Shown piece after piece: positions 14,683 through 22,004 of a stretch of 40,836 bases of DNA. This DNA is from Helicobacter jaachi (lineage in GTDB: Bacteria > Campylobacterota > Campylobacteria > Campylobacterales > Helicobacteraceae), in contig NZ_JRPR02000009.1 of the NCBI RefSeq assembly GCF_000763135.2, positions 1 to 40,836 of the forward strand, written 5' to 3'. Numbering within the stretch: position 1 is the stretch's first letter; each line of letters starts with the position of its first letter. The notes under the pieces were generated by a model. That model saw only the letters and a program-made list of their open reading frames with translations, had not been told where the DNA came from and did not search any database. The position numbers and the translations under genes are program-made.

Positions 14683-15912
14683 TTATCGTTTTAAGCTGCT
14701 ACTCATTGACTTGGAGAGTGAAGCTATGGGTGTATTTGTTGCAATAGCCTTAAGCGTAATGGTATTGGTAGGATTAAGATTTTTGTTTTCATTAAGGATA
14801 TGTTGTGCAAGTTTGGGTGCAGTATTTTCACAGAATCTTTTATCCACAAGATTATTTGTCTTACTTAATTCATTTATGGTTTTTGTTAATTCTGGCACTT
14901 GAGCATTAATAACTTTTTCTCCTATACTCGCGCGTATGGCCGTATCTAATCCTTGATTAAGGAGATTTTGATTTTCCAAATTAAGCTTTAATCCCTCTCT
15001 TAGCATATCTTTATGCTCCTTACTCAAGCTTGATGGTTCTTTATTAGCAAGAATGACTAGAATCTTCATCTCATTCTCACTCATACCATTCTTGCAATAT
15101 TCATAAAAATCCTTTTTAAATTCTTCTTTGGAGATAGGCATTTTTAGATTCTCAAGCCTTTTATTCTCAAACCAAGTGCTTAAATCAGTAAAATATGTAT
15201 CAGGATTTAATTTACCATTGTTGATTGCCTCAAGTGAGGGCTTATCTGCAATACTTTCTTTCTCGTTTTTGAAATCATTAATAAATTTATTACTTTGTTC
15301 TATATTTTGTTTGACTTTATCCATATCTAAGACATCATCAAATATTTTTTCACGCCCCTTGGGAGATGCCTCAAGAAATTTTTGCTTTAAAGCTTGCTCT
15401 TCTTCTTGTTTCAAAAATACACTATTGCTATAAACCTGAAATGTATCTCCCTTTTTGCCCGCTTTCATTGTTTTAACGACATTGAGTTCTTGGAGTTCAT
15501 CAATATGCTTATCTGTAAAACGCTCAATAGCGCTATCCTTATGTTGCTCAAATTGTTCTTCTAGGCTAGGATTTTTAATCTCTTTAATCTCTTGTTCTAA
15601 CTTCTGGGAGAAATCTTGGGTCTCAATAGCGTTTTGTTCATTTGTAATTTCTGTCTTGAGTATATTTATATACTCATTGACCTGCTCTTTTTCTAAGCCT
15701 AGCTGCCTTTGCTCATTGAGCTTATCAATCTCATCTTGGAGCATTTTGATAAAAGCAGCGTGATTATCAGCTGGGATAAATAATGAAAAGCTATTTTTGA
15801 GTGCGTCCATAAAACTTCTAAGTTTAGCGTCTGTCCTGTCCTCATCGTCTATCATTCCTGTGATAAAAGAATCTGCTCTTTGCTTAAATGTGCGTTGTTT
15901 CTCTTCTGCCAT
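14683..15912 (-). CDS. Unknown helical protein, 409 aa
   Basis: First gene of the operon leading to nuc, the Toprim protein and the 283/91-aa pair; ATG 15912 has AAAGGA upstream. No family recognised. It is soluble, Glu/Lys-rich and helical throughout, with coiled-coil-like stretches (60-135 and 170-235) and no membrane segment. A strand-like interruption (KKGDTFQVYSNSVFLKQ, about 153-170) stands between them. The last residues are Ser-rich then basic (SKSMSSSLKR), matching the tail style of other non-structural proteins here. The operon lies behind a paired TATG-NN-CATA dyad. A T4SS-exported effector or relaxosome helper are possibilities. Confidence 0.7.
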   Translation of the reverse strand: MAEEKQRTFKQRADSFITGMIDDEDRTDAKLRSFMDALKNSFSLFIPADNHAAFIKMLQDEIDKLNEQRQLGLEKEQVNEYINILKTEITNEQNAIETQDFSQKLEQEIKEIKNPSLEEQFEQHKDSAIERFTDKHIDELQELNVVKTMKAGKKGDTFQVYSNSVFLKQEEEQALKQKFLEASPKGREKIFDDVLDMDKVKQNIEQSNKFINDFKNEKESIADKPSLEAINNGKLNPDTYFTDLSTWFENKRLENLKMPISKEEFKKDFYEYCKNGMSENEMKILVILANKEPSSLSKEHKDMLREGLKLNLENQNLLNQGLDTAIRASIGEKVINAQVPELTKTINELSKTNNLVDKRFCENTAPKLAQHILNENKNLNPTNTITLKAIATNTPIASLSKSMSSSLKR

Positions 15913-15968
15913 AAGTAAAATCCTTTGTAGATTAATCTCGCAAGATTAGCGGATTTTTACTCCATTTT

Positions 15969-16006
15969 TATGCACATATTTTAGAGTGAAGTAAATTATG
16001 TGCATA
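15969..16006 (-). promoter_or_regulatory. Paired TATG-NN-CATA dyads upstream of the 409-aa operon
   Basis: TATGCACATA (15969-15978) and its inverse TATGTGCATA (15997-16006) stand 28 bp apart, 57 bp before the start codon. The arms extend to 14 bp of perfect inverted repeat (15965-15978 with 15997-16010) around an 18-base centre. Spacing and centre (TTTT-GAG-AA-AAAT) resemble the pair at 11008-11045. The region could act as an operator or a cruciform; the step of 28 bp speaks for cooperative dimers. Confidence 0.6.
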
Positions 16007-16053
16007 AAAAATATACAGGTAGCTCAAGAAAGACTATATTGTTTTGATTTCTT

Positions 16054-16251
16054 TTAATCAAAACTACCGCCACACTCCCTAAAATTCCCCCTAACATAAT
16101 GTATTCCTAGAGGATAATAAATCATTGCGTATTCAAAGGCAATTTCACTTTCCATAATAAGCTCTGCAATTTGTTTGGCATTCTCCTCCTGCTCGTGCAA
16201 CACATACAAAATCTCATCATATTTACTGCAAAATGCTATTTTAACAATCAT
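16054..16251 (-). CDS. Small acidic protein, 65 aa
   Basis: Second gene of the cassette driven by R2, with TAAGGA seven bases before ATG 16251 and a 50-bp gap after the 117-aa gene. No family recognised. The sequence is a mix of strands and one helix (VLHEQEENAKQIAELI) and ends with a GGSFD tip and two cysteines. Like the other cassette genes it is short, acidic and without signal peptide. Confidence 0.55.
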   Translation of the reverse strand: MIVKIAFCSKYDEILYVLHEQEENAKQIAELIMESEIAFEYAMIYYPLGIHYVRGNFRECGGSFD

Positions 16252-16301
16252 TGCATATCCTTAGCGTAAAATATATGCAGGAGGCAAGGCTACTGCGCAT
16301 A

Positions 16302-16655
16302 TCAGTGCCTTACTAGAATCTTAGAAAAATCATCATTGCTTGCTTCAATAAGGCTAAAGCAGGTTTGGCAAGATATATCATCTTTTCCCTGCTTAGCCAA
16401 TGCCTGCACCTTCAAAAACTCGCTATCACTCTCTGTGAGTATTGAGCAATAATTGACAAGGTCATTATCAACAATGTGCATAACATCAAACTTTCTCTCC
16501 TCAAATATACCCGCATCAACATAGTGTTCATACATATTTTTAAACAGCATTCGCTCCTCATCATCATACATATTACCACCAAACTCATCAACCCTATTAC
16601 ATAACATACTAAGCAAAGTATCGCTATCTATCCTTACATTTATAAAATTACCCAC
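16302..16655 (-). CDS. Small acidic protein, 117 aa, first gene of cassette 2
   Basis: It starts at GTG 16655 inside repeat R2, with the same AAGGAG and start sequence as the 64-aa gene behind R1. After the shared first two codons the proteins differ completely, as if different genes had been placed behind the same promoter. It is acidic (many Asp/Glu), with segments such as VRIDSDTLLSMLCNRVDEFGG and FDVMHIVDNDLVNYCSIL, and it has five cysteines. No family recognised. An early-expressed accessory or anti-defence role is plausible from size, charge and promoter sharing only. Confidence 0.65.
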   Translation of the reverse strand: MGNFINVRIDSDTLLSMLCNRVDEFGGNMYDDEERMLFKNMYEHYVDAGIFEERKFDVMHIVDNDLVNYCSILTESDSEFLKVQALAKQGKDDISCQTCFSLIEASNDDFSKILVRH

Positions 16656-16852
16656 AACAAACTCCTTAAACTAGATTCCAAAAAGCTCTTAGCCTTTTGT
16701 TGCAATAATTATAGAGCAAATAAACACTTACAATAACGCAAATAACGCTATTTGATAGCCTTTTTCTCCCTTATAAAAAATGTTTTTAGATTCTGTATTT
16801 GAGTAAGAAAAATGATTCTATTAAGAATGGGTGTAAGGTATAAATGACAGCA
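16651..16852 (-). repeat. Promoter cassette R2
   Basis: It matches R1 (11861-12060) with only scattered differences. It has the GCGTTATTT tandem (16748-16732), TATAAT (16713-16708), the leader and the GTG start. Just beyond it, at 16853-16903, the similarity jumps to a piece of the 283-aa gene that in the R1 locus lies about 290 bp further away. R2 therefore belongs to a duplicated and then deleted copy of the whole R1 locus. Confidence 0.8.
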
Positions 16853-16903
16853 GCACAAAGCATAATGGAGCAATAAAAGCATTAAAGACTATAACTCTTT
16901 AGC
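16853..16903 (-). pseudogene. Remnant of a second copy of the 283-aa gene
   Basis: About 50 bases resemble 12343-12395 inside the 283-aa gene: a GGAGCAATA block followed by GCATTAAAGA is kept in both, with scattered changes. No reading frame of useful length remains. The rest of the gap to 17019 holds no gene. Together with the fragment at 17582-17658 it brackets the toxin-antitoxin pair. Confidence 0.55.
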
Positions 16904-17019
16904 TCCATTCTTGTCTTAATTTCTCTAATTTATCGTAAGAGCCATAGATTCCTAATTTTAACTTGCGAAGCTTTGTGAAGTTCTTGATTTTTGAAAATTG
17001 ATGCTAGCGATATTTGCCA

Positions 17020-17292
17020 TTAGTCATACGCTTCTTGTCTGTGAGCAATTTTTATCACTTGTATTACAAGTTCTTGATTCTTAATTTCAGCGATTATGCG
17101 ATAATCTCCTATGCGCCAACGCCATATATTTTCTGTGCCTTGCATTTTCTTGCAATTTGGGAGGGTTGTTGGATTTTCTGCAGTGGATAATTGATTCCAT
17201 AAAAATGTTCTAATCTTTCTAACACCTTTAGGGTCGCCCTTATTTTGTTTTTCTAAAAACTTATCAACTTTGCGCGGTATTATGATTTGCAT
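17020..17292 (-). CDS. RelE/ParE-family toxin
   Basis: A 90-aa protein of the RelE fold. It has an N-terminal helix pair (KVDKFLEKQ to TFLWNQL), then NCKKMQGTENIWRWRIGDYR (46-65) and the strand LVIQVIKIAHRQEAYD at the end, as in YafQ/RelE-type mRNA interferases. Basic residues in WRWRIGDYR and the terminal His/Arg fit the active-site region. Its start lies 29 bp inside the antitoxin gene, the normal coupled order. It lies between two fragments of a duplicated gene, which marks it as an acquired module. Confidence 0.82.
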   Translation of the reverse strand: MQIIIPRKVDKFLEKQNKGDPKGVRKIRTFLWNQLSTAENPTTLPNCKKMQGTENIWRWRIGDYRIIAEIKNQELVIQVIKIAHRQEAYD

Positions 17293-17578
17293 AGTAGCCT
17301 TTCATTTCCGCTTCAAGCTCTTTGTCTGCTTGAGCTGCTAGCTCTGGATTTGCTTTTGCCCATTCATCGTTCTTCTTTAACGCTGGTGATGTTTCAAGTG
17401 TGTAATATTTTGGAGAATCTAAACTTTCTTTTAGCATCGTTTTTAGAAACTTTATTAGCTCGCTATTACTATTCAAATCAGCTTTGATTTTTTGTTCTTT
17501 TTTTTCTGCGCTTAGTAGAGCATTTAAGAGCTGTCGCTTACTCATATTTGCATATTTTTCATAATTAATTGTTGCCAT
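17264..17578 (-). CDS. Antitoxin partner of the RelE-like toxin
   Basis: A 104-aa protein that overlaps the toxin start. The N-terminal MATINYEKYANMSKRQLL and the following coiled stretch (18-55) may form the DNA-binding and dimer part. The C-terminus (70-104) is Ala/Glu-rich and would wrap the toxin. It is not an obvious RHH or HTH type. AGGAG precedes ATG 17578, and the upstream 77 bases are copied from the start region of the nested 91-aa gene, so promoter or ribosome site may have been inherited from that locus. Confidence 0.72.
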   Translation of the reverse strand: MATINYEKYANMSKRQLLNALLSAEKKEQKIKADLNSNSELIKFLKTMLKESLDSPKYYTLETSPALKKNDEWAKANPELAAQADKELEAEMKGYYANHNTAQS

Positions 17579-17581
17579 AAT

Positions 17582-17658
17582 TTGCTCCTTAGCTTAAATA
17601 TCTAGGAGTATTGTAGCAAAATCTTTACCACTTTTTTAGAATCTTGTTAGTTTTGGGG
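17582..17658 (-). repeat. Duplicate of 12761-12838 (start region)
   Basis: These 77 bases match the stretch just upstream of the nested 91-aa gene, which is also the 5' part of the 283-aa gene. In this copy the 283-aa frame is broken by a stop (QN-stop-QDSK) and a one-base deletion, so only the ribosome site and promoter-proximal part remain useful, now serving the antitoxin. Confidence 0.75.
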
Positions 17659-17679
17659 ATTATGTGAAGCATTACGCCT

Positions 17680-17746
17680 TGGATTATGCCTGTCTTTTTG
17701 AGGAAATTTGCAGGAAGGTTTTTATGGGCAAAATAGGCATAATCCA
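17680..17746. repeat. 12-bp inverted repeat after virB5
   Basis: TGGATTATGCCT (17680-17691) and AGGCATAATCCA (17735-17746) are exact reverse complements 43 bp apart, ending 4 bp beyond the virB5 stop. The loop is long for a terminator and no U-run follows. It may be a recombination footprint, an RNA-stabilising stem or a protein site. No family assignment is possible. Confidence 0.45.
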
Positions 17747-17749
17747 TTC

Positions 17750-19006
17750 CTATAAGCCTGAGCTAGAAGTTGGCTTCTTGGTTTGCGATGTTGGGAAACC
17801 ATATTTATCTACATTGGGTTGCTGTGTAGGTTTTTTATTATCTTCTGTTGCTTTGAACATTGCTTGATTATTTGCAAGCCCTGCACCTTCGCTTGCTGCT
17901 TGTGCAATAAGCAGATTCTGTTCTTTTCTAGCTGTTTCACTTCCTATGTATTCTGCTTGCAGCACCATTGTTTTATTTAAAAAAGCAATATGAGAGGCAA
18001 TCTCACGCAAGTAATCAATCATAATCTGCTCTCTTTCGGCTGATGTTTGGCTGGTTTCCCCATTGGAGTTTTTAACAGCCTTATCAAGCAATTCTTTTTC
18101 TCTTGCTTTTACTTGCTCCAAACTTAATAAAATGGGGTGGCAGCCGCCCTTGCCATCTTTTCTACAATATTCTATGCCATTTTTTTGAGCTTGAGTTGGG
18201 TCGGTTACACCAAGTTCAGTCATCATTGTTTGCGCTCTTACCATTAATTGATTATTTTTTTCTTGGAACTCTTTGTCCATTTTCTTTTCATATTCAATAG
18301 CTTTTTTAGCCTTTTGGGCTTTTAGGTTATTATATGTCGCGTAATCTCCTCTCATAAAGGCGTTGTGAGCTTCTGCCTCATATTTATTAATGGTGCTAGC
18401 GATAGTTTGTCTTTGAATCTCATCGCACATCACTATTGCTAAAGCCATTCCTTGAAGAGGGGAGCTAACAGCATTAACCTGATTTCTTGTAATATCTGTA
18501 AATTCCTCAAGCACCTCATAGGCAAACTTAGTATCTTCACTTTCTTCACCCGTATCATTGGTGGTAATAGTTGTATCATTTGCTCCTATTTTGTCAATGG
18601 CGTAAAATGGGCATTTTTCTTGCAATCTTTTATTGGCTAACTTTGATTTGATGTCATAGTCATTAACACTCCGCTTGAGTGCCTCATAATTATATTTCAT
18701 AGATTCAAGTTGATTTTTTGCATTCTCATACACATCTAGAGGATTAGCAAAGTTAAGACTATGCCCATTTACAATCTTATTGGCTTCTTGCATATAGCTA
18801 TTGACTTTTTGGAGATTCTCAATCTGTTTATTTGCCGCTTCAAGTATCTCGACATATTTTTTATAGGAATCATAAAGCTGCTTGAATTGGGCAGTCATTT
18901 GGGCTAGAAGTGTGGGGCTTTCTACTACCATTGCTGCAGCATTACTTGCAGGCACTAAGAGTATGCACAAAGTAAATTTTATAATAAAAAATTTTAAGAT
19001 TTTCAT
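17750..19006 (-). CDS. virB5: VirB5-like T4SS minor pilin
   Basis: A 418-aa secreted protein. The signal peptide covers 1-24 (cleavage after SNAAA), followed by long helices (30-130, 165-260) as in the VirB5/TrbJ family, whose members cap or assemble the pilus and contact recipients. Two Cys pairs lie near 132 and 282-288. The C-terminal 60 residues are Gln/Pro/Ser-rich. It is longer than classical VirB5 (about 220 aa) and is encoded apart from the main virB operon with its own upstream dyad. A 14-residue motif (216-231, AF-x-x-GDY-x-TYN-x-LK) recurs in the membrane protein at 19291-19614. The family call rests on architecture and context. Confidence 0.65.
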   Translation of the reverse strand: MKILKFFIIKFTLCILLVPASNAAAMVVESPTLLAQMTAQFKQLYDSYKKYVEILEAANKQIENLQKVNSYMQEANKIVNGHSLNFANPLDVYENAKNQLESMKYNYEALKRSVNDYDIKSKLANKRLQEKCPFYAIDKIGANDTTITTNDTGEESEDTKFAYEVLEEFTDITRNQVNAVSSPLQGMALAIVMCDEIQRQTIASTINKYEAEAHNAFMRGDYATYNNLKAQKAKKAIEYEKKMDKEFQEKNNQLMVRAQTMMTELGVTDPTQAQKNGIEYCRKDGKGGCHPILLSLEQVKAREKELLDKAVKNSNGETSQTSAEREQIMIDYLREIASHIAFLNKTMVLQAEYIGSETARKEQNLLIAQAASEGAGLANNQAMFKATEDNKKPTQQPNVDKYGFPTSQTKKPTSSSGL

Positions 19007-19128
19007 TGTATGCTCCTATCAAGAAAAATAGGGGAGAAATTCACGGAAAGTTTTTTTGGGGTATATGGCTTTTTAGGTGTTATTATGGCAAATCTCTCCC
19101 CTAAGGGCAATCATAACAAATTTTTAAT

Positions 19129-19152
19129 CTATTCTTATGCACATAAGAATAG
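19129..19152 (-). promoter_or_regulatory. TATG-CA-CATA palindrome upstream of virB5
   Basis: Arms CTATTCTTATG (19129-19139) and CATAAGAATAG (19142-19152) flank a CA centre, giving an 11-bp perfect inverted repeat about 125 bp before virB5. It has the same core and the same 2-base centre type as the dyads at 11008, 11036, 15969, 15997 and oriT. Only one copy is clear here. It is probably the operator of the virB5 transcript. Confidence 0.6.
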
Positions 19153-19212
19153 GGGTCGTAATGCCTATGTATGGGTGGATACAGAGATTAGTGATTAATT
19201 ATTTTGTAGTGT

Positions 19213-19247
19213 AAAAAATGATACTAGGGATAAAATATCCCTAGTAT
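19213..19247 (-). terminator. Rho-independent terminator after the 107-aa gene
   Basis: Reading leftward, a 12-bp perfect stem (19247-19236 with 19232-19221, arm ATACTAGGGATA) with a 3-base loop is followed by CATTTTTT. This is the clearest terminator of the window. It ends the transcript of the 107-aa gene and insulates virB5, which must then have its own promoter near the palindrome at 19129. Confidence 0.8.
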
Positions 19248-19290
19248 ATGAGATTCTCTCAAATATAATAAATCTCGTTAGCGGTAGATT

Positions 19291-19614
19291 TTATTTGCTA
19301 CTTTTTTCTAGCTCGCTCCACCTTTGCTTAACGGCTGGAGAATCTTCAAATTTTCGCTGATGTTCGCGCATATATTGGTGCAAATGCTCATTTTTCTGCT
19401 CAAGCTTATTGAGCTGTGATTTTAACTCATTGTATGTATTATAATCTCCACTCTGAAAGGCTTTGTTTGCTTTGAAATTAAGTTCAATTTGCTCTAGGCG
19501 ATACGCCTCATACTCACGCTCCAACTTTCCTTCTGGGTTTATATACAAACTTGCTACTACCGCTACTGCAATTACTACTACTGCAACCAATCCTATGGTT
19601 AGATTTTTCTTCAT
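19291..19614 (-). CDS. Inner-membrane anchored protein sharing a VirB5 motif
   Basis: A 107-aa protein. A strongly hydrophobic segment (6-24) is followed by a periplasmic helix-rich domain. Residues 52-67 (KAFQSGDYNTYNELKSQ) parallel residues 216-231 of the adjacent VirB5-like protein (AFMRGDYATYNNLKAQ). A small membrane-bound protein encoded next to VirB5 recalls the entry-exclusion proteins found beside VirB5 homologues in other conjugation systems, and a VirB5-like motif would suit blocking donor-recipient contact. That role is inferred. It ends in a good terminator. CAAGGAG precedes the ATG. Confidence 0.65.
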   Translation of the reverse strand: MKKNLTIGLVAVVVIAVAVVASLYINPEGKLEREYEAYRLEQIELNFKANKAFQSGDYNTYNELKSQLNKLEQKNEHLHQYMREHQRKFEDSPAVKQRWSELEKSSK

Positions 19615-19641
19615 TGTGTCTCCTTGTGATTATGATGTAAA

Positions 19642-20571
19642 TTAAAACTTATAGGCATATCCTAGCATATAACTGCTAGATGGAATAACCTTGATAGTGC
19701 CTATATCCATTGTTCCTACTTCGTTGGTAAGTGTGATTTTACTCCTAGCTCCATCATACCCACGATACTTAAAGTAAGCAAAGAATTGATGATTGAGCTT
19801 AAAAAAGTAATGAATCCCCATTGTGGCAGTAAAGCCAAATTGTGAAGCAAACGAGATATTTTGATTATAGCTTGTTTCTAGCATTGCAACCTTTAGACTA
19901 TTATCTAAAAAGCTTGTCCCCTCAAACCCTAATCCCACATCAAACCCAAAGGTATGCTTATAGGTATTTATAAGATTATAGAGGAATGTAGCACTTAGCC
20001 CATAATTAAGCGCGTGGGAGGATAAACTCATATTCATATTAATAAGCTCTGGCATACCATTTATTGCTGTATTAATATCTCCGCTGCTATAATTAGCATA
20101 GCCCAAATAGCCTTTTATGCGGATTCCATAATCTTGTGAGAAAAAATATTGCCAACCGATGTTGAGATTTAAGGGAAAGGCTGCTATTGATTTTAGACTT
20201 GAGCCAAAGAGATTGTTTGTGCCTGCATTACTTGTTTCCATAAAATCTATACTTGTGGAATAATCTGTATCGGTATATTGCACATCAAGTCCAATAAAAC
20301 AGCCTGTATGCACAGATTCGCCCTTACAGAATCCAAATGTATCACTTTGATTTGTTTTTGCTAGCTCATTGCTGCTAGGAGTAATAGCGGCTCTACTCTC
20401 TTGGTTTTTTAATCTCTGTATCTCTGCTTGAAGCTCTATGACTTGTTTTTCTTGTTTTAAGTCATCTAGTTCTCTTTGAAGCTTACTCATTTCTGTTTCT
20501 GCAAATGTTGGATTACACAATCCTATGAACACACCTGTAACTATTGCCATTATGCGATTTAATTTTGCCAT
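19642..20571 (-). CDS. Outer-membrane beta-barrel protein with coiled-coil N-terminus
   Basis: The start chosen is ATG 20571 (AAGGAA upstream); an earlier ATG at 20619 would put a non-signal stretch in front. The signal peptide is 1-24 (ending PTFA). Residues 26-56 form a short coiled coil (SKLQRELDDLKQEKQVIELQ), a disulfide pair follows in FGFCKGESVHTGCFIG, and about eight to ten amphipathic strands lead to the terminal aromatic residue in YAYKF, a typical Omp ending. This matches Helicobacter outer-membrane protein style. It might help mating contact or be unrelated cargo. It lies 27 bp before the 107-aa gene. Confidence 0.78.
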   Translation of the reverse strand: MAKLNRIMAIVTGVFIGLCNPTFAETEMSKLQRELDDLKQEKQVIELQAEIQRLKNQESRAAITPSSNELAKTNQSDTFGFCKGESVHTGCFIGLDVQYTDTDYSTSIDFMETSNAGTNNLFGSSLKSIAAFPLNLNIGWQYFFSQDYGIRIKGYLGYANYSSGDINTAINGMPELINMNMSLSSHALNYGLSATFLYNLINTYKHTFGFDVGLGFEGTSFLDNSLKVAMLETSYNQNISFASQFGFTATMGIHYFFKLNHQFFAYFKYRGYDGARSKITLTNEVGTMDIGTIKVIPSSSYMLGYAYKF

Positions 20572-20674
20572 TATATTTCCTTTCAATGTTGCGTAAGGAC
20601 TGCAATTCAAGCAATCCAAATAAGTTAAAGCTGCTATCCTGTGCTAGTGAGCCACTGCTCTTAAGCTTTTTGCC

Positions 20675-20824
20675 TTAAGAATCAAAACTAATTTGAAGCA
20701 CTAAATTAGCTTCATATTCGCTTTGAATGCCCACACCATAGCTCATTAAATCAAGAGCTTCTTTTTTTGAGAGGGTATTATTGATAATAGAATCCATCTC
20801 TTGTGTTGGTATGCGTTCTTGCAT
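20675..20824 (-). CDS. Tiny protein, 49 aa
   Basis: Too short for routine gene finding. AAAGGAG stands six bases before ATG 20824, and the frame encodes 49 residues (MQERIPTQEMDSIINN, then LSKKEALDLMSYGVG) ending at TAA 20675. The product is acidic and helical with no signal. It lies upstream of the outer-membrane protein gene with a 103-bp gap and could be a small regulator. Ribosome site and normal amino-acid mix argue for it; nothing shows function. Confidence 0.55.
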   Translation of the reverse strand: MQERIPTQEMDSIINNTLSKKEALDLMSYGVGIQSEYEANLVLQISFDS

Positions 20825-21132
20825 AGTATCTCCTTTCGTGCAAAGCACTTATGTAATAGTGAAAAGAGTTTTTGCAAAATCCGTGTTTAGCAACTTAAAG
20901 GGGCATTTAACGCTTTAACATAAAAAAATATAACAAACAAAATCAACAGCCTAGGGCAACTTAAAGGATATTTAACACTTCTATATAGAAAAACAACAGA
21001 TTGAAAACCCTTCAGAATAGACAAACTTTAGGTATTTGCTGCGAGTCTTGTGTTTAAGGGAGCTAGTAAATCTAGCAATCTTACTCAAGACAACCCACGC
21101 GCATTGTAGCGTAATTTTTTCTATTTTGTATT
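20825..21132. other. Intergenic region with tandem-like repeats
   Basis: No gene seen. It holds two related blocks, GCAACTTAAAGGGGCATTTA (20890-20909) and GCAACTTAAAGGATATTTA (20956-20974), 66 bp apart, both followed by a TTAA-CACTT/CGCTT end. A short stem GCTAG/CTAGC (21062-21076) lies between them and the next gene. They precede the 49-aa gene on the leftward strand, so they may be its operator sites. Confidence 0.45.
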
Positions 21133-21516
21133 TTATTTTTGATTATTGATATAAAAACATTCTCCATTGTGGCAAATCATTTGAATATGCTCCATTTTTC
21201 TTATTGCAGATATTTCTTGTTCTATATTGTAACTTATTGTATTTAGCATAAAGATTGCTACAATAAGCAAAACAACAAATATTGCAAGTCCTATAGAGGA
21301 TACAGAATCTGTTTGCGCATAATGCAACAAACTTCCAAAAAGTAGAATGTGCATTATCCATATTAATGCTGTGGTATTCTCCATAACAAGAGGAGCAAAT
21401 ATTTCATAACCCCTCCACAAGTCTCCTGCAATATAGCCCAATAAACACACCATTAGAAAAATACCTGCACTAAAACATAATGTAATTTTCTTATTTGTAG
21501 AAATATGCTTGGTCAT
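21133..21516 (-). CDS. Small membrane protein, 127 aa, three helices
   Basis: Three hydrophobic segments (about 11-30, 45-64 and 72-93) and a C-terminal soluble part with two cysteines (MICHNGECFYINN). No family recognised. Its ATG overlaps the stop of the 44-aa gene (ATGA), so it is the last gene of cassette 3 driven by R3. A small polytopic protein in a conjugative element might act in immunity, exclusion or phage defence, but no motif decides this. Confidence 0.65.
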   Translation of the reverse strand: MTKHISTNKKITLCFSAGIFLMVCLLGYIAGDLWRGYEIFAPLVMENTTALIWIMHILLFGSLLHYAQTDSVSSIGLAIFVVLLIVAIFMLNTISYNIEQEISAIRKMEHIQMICHNGECFYINNQK

Positions 21517-21647
21517 ACTATCTCCCTTTTTAAATGTTTAACAATATACCTTTCAGTCTCATCTAAATCAAACCACTTAGTTCTAATGTAGTCAGCAAGT
21601 GAAGGAGCATTAGATTCTTTAGCTAAAGTCTTTGGGCAAATAGTCAT
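21513..21647 (-). CDS. Tiny protein, 44 aa, second gene of cassette 3
   Basis: GGAGG precedes ATG 21647, and the stop overlaps the next start by ATGA, so coupling is strong evidence for translation. The product has 44 residues (a segment SLADYIRTKWFDLDETERYI is typical) with mixed charge and a helical C-terminus. No family recognised. Confidence 0.6.
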   Translation of the reverse strand: MTICPKTLAKESNAPSLADYIRTKWFDLDETERYIVKHLKREIV

Positions 21648-21657
21648 AATAGCCTCC

Positions 21658-22002
21658 TTATTGTTCTGTCAATCTATATTCTAATAAATCATTAATACAA
21701 TCACCTACATTACTATAAGCCGTGTAGTAGTAGTGATTCATAGAAAAAGAAAAAGTTCTTCCATCTGTTAGAATATCAAAGAGCATAACACTCTCATTTA
21801 TTGAAGTTTCTCTAGAAAAATTTGATAGCCCCACAAACGCATCGGGGCATATTGTCTCACATTGTTCTAAAGTCATTGTTTTGTGTCTAATAGCAATAAT
21901 TTTATCCGCCTTTATATAAAGCACATTGGAAGCCAAATCACCATTATGGAATGGTAATTCATAAAAACCATTAGCGTTCAAAAAATATTCTAGTATAACC
22001 AC
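21658..22002 (-). CDS. Small acidic protein, 114 aa, first gene of cassette 3
   Basis: It starts at GTG 22002 with AAAGGAG upstream, like the first genes behind R1 and R2. The protein is acidic with beta-like stretches (VILEYFLNANGFYELPF, VLYIKADKIIAIRH) and ends DLLEYRLTEQ. It differs from the two other first genes, so again a different gene sits behind the same promoter. No family recognised. Confidence 0.68.
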   Translation of the reverse strand: MVILEYFLNANGFYELPFHNGDLASNVLYIKADKIIAIRHKTMTLEQCETICPDAFVGLSNFSRETSINESVMLFDILTDGRTFSFSMNHYYYTAYSNVGDCINDLLEYRLTEQ

Positions 22003-22004
22003 GC

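Noticed and set aside
17664-17867. Plus-strand 67-aa ORF across the virB5 3' end
   Set aside because: It overlaps the well-supported virB5 gene in antisense and contains the 12-bp inverted repeat; no ribosome site.
19010-19198. Plus-strand 62-aa ORF between virB5 and the 107-aa gene
   Set aside because: The only possible internal start lacks a ribosome site, and the region is explained as the virB5 upstream region with the palindrome at 19129-19152.
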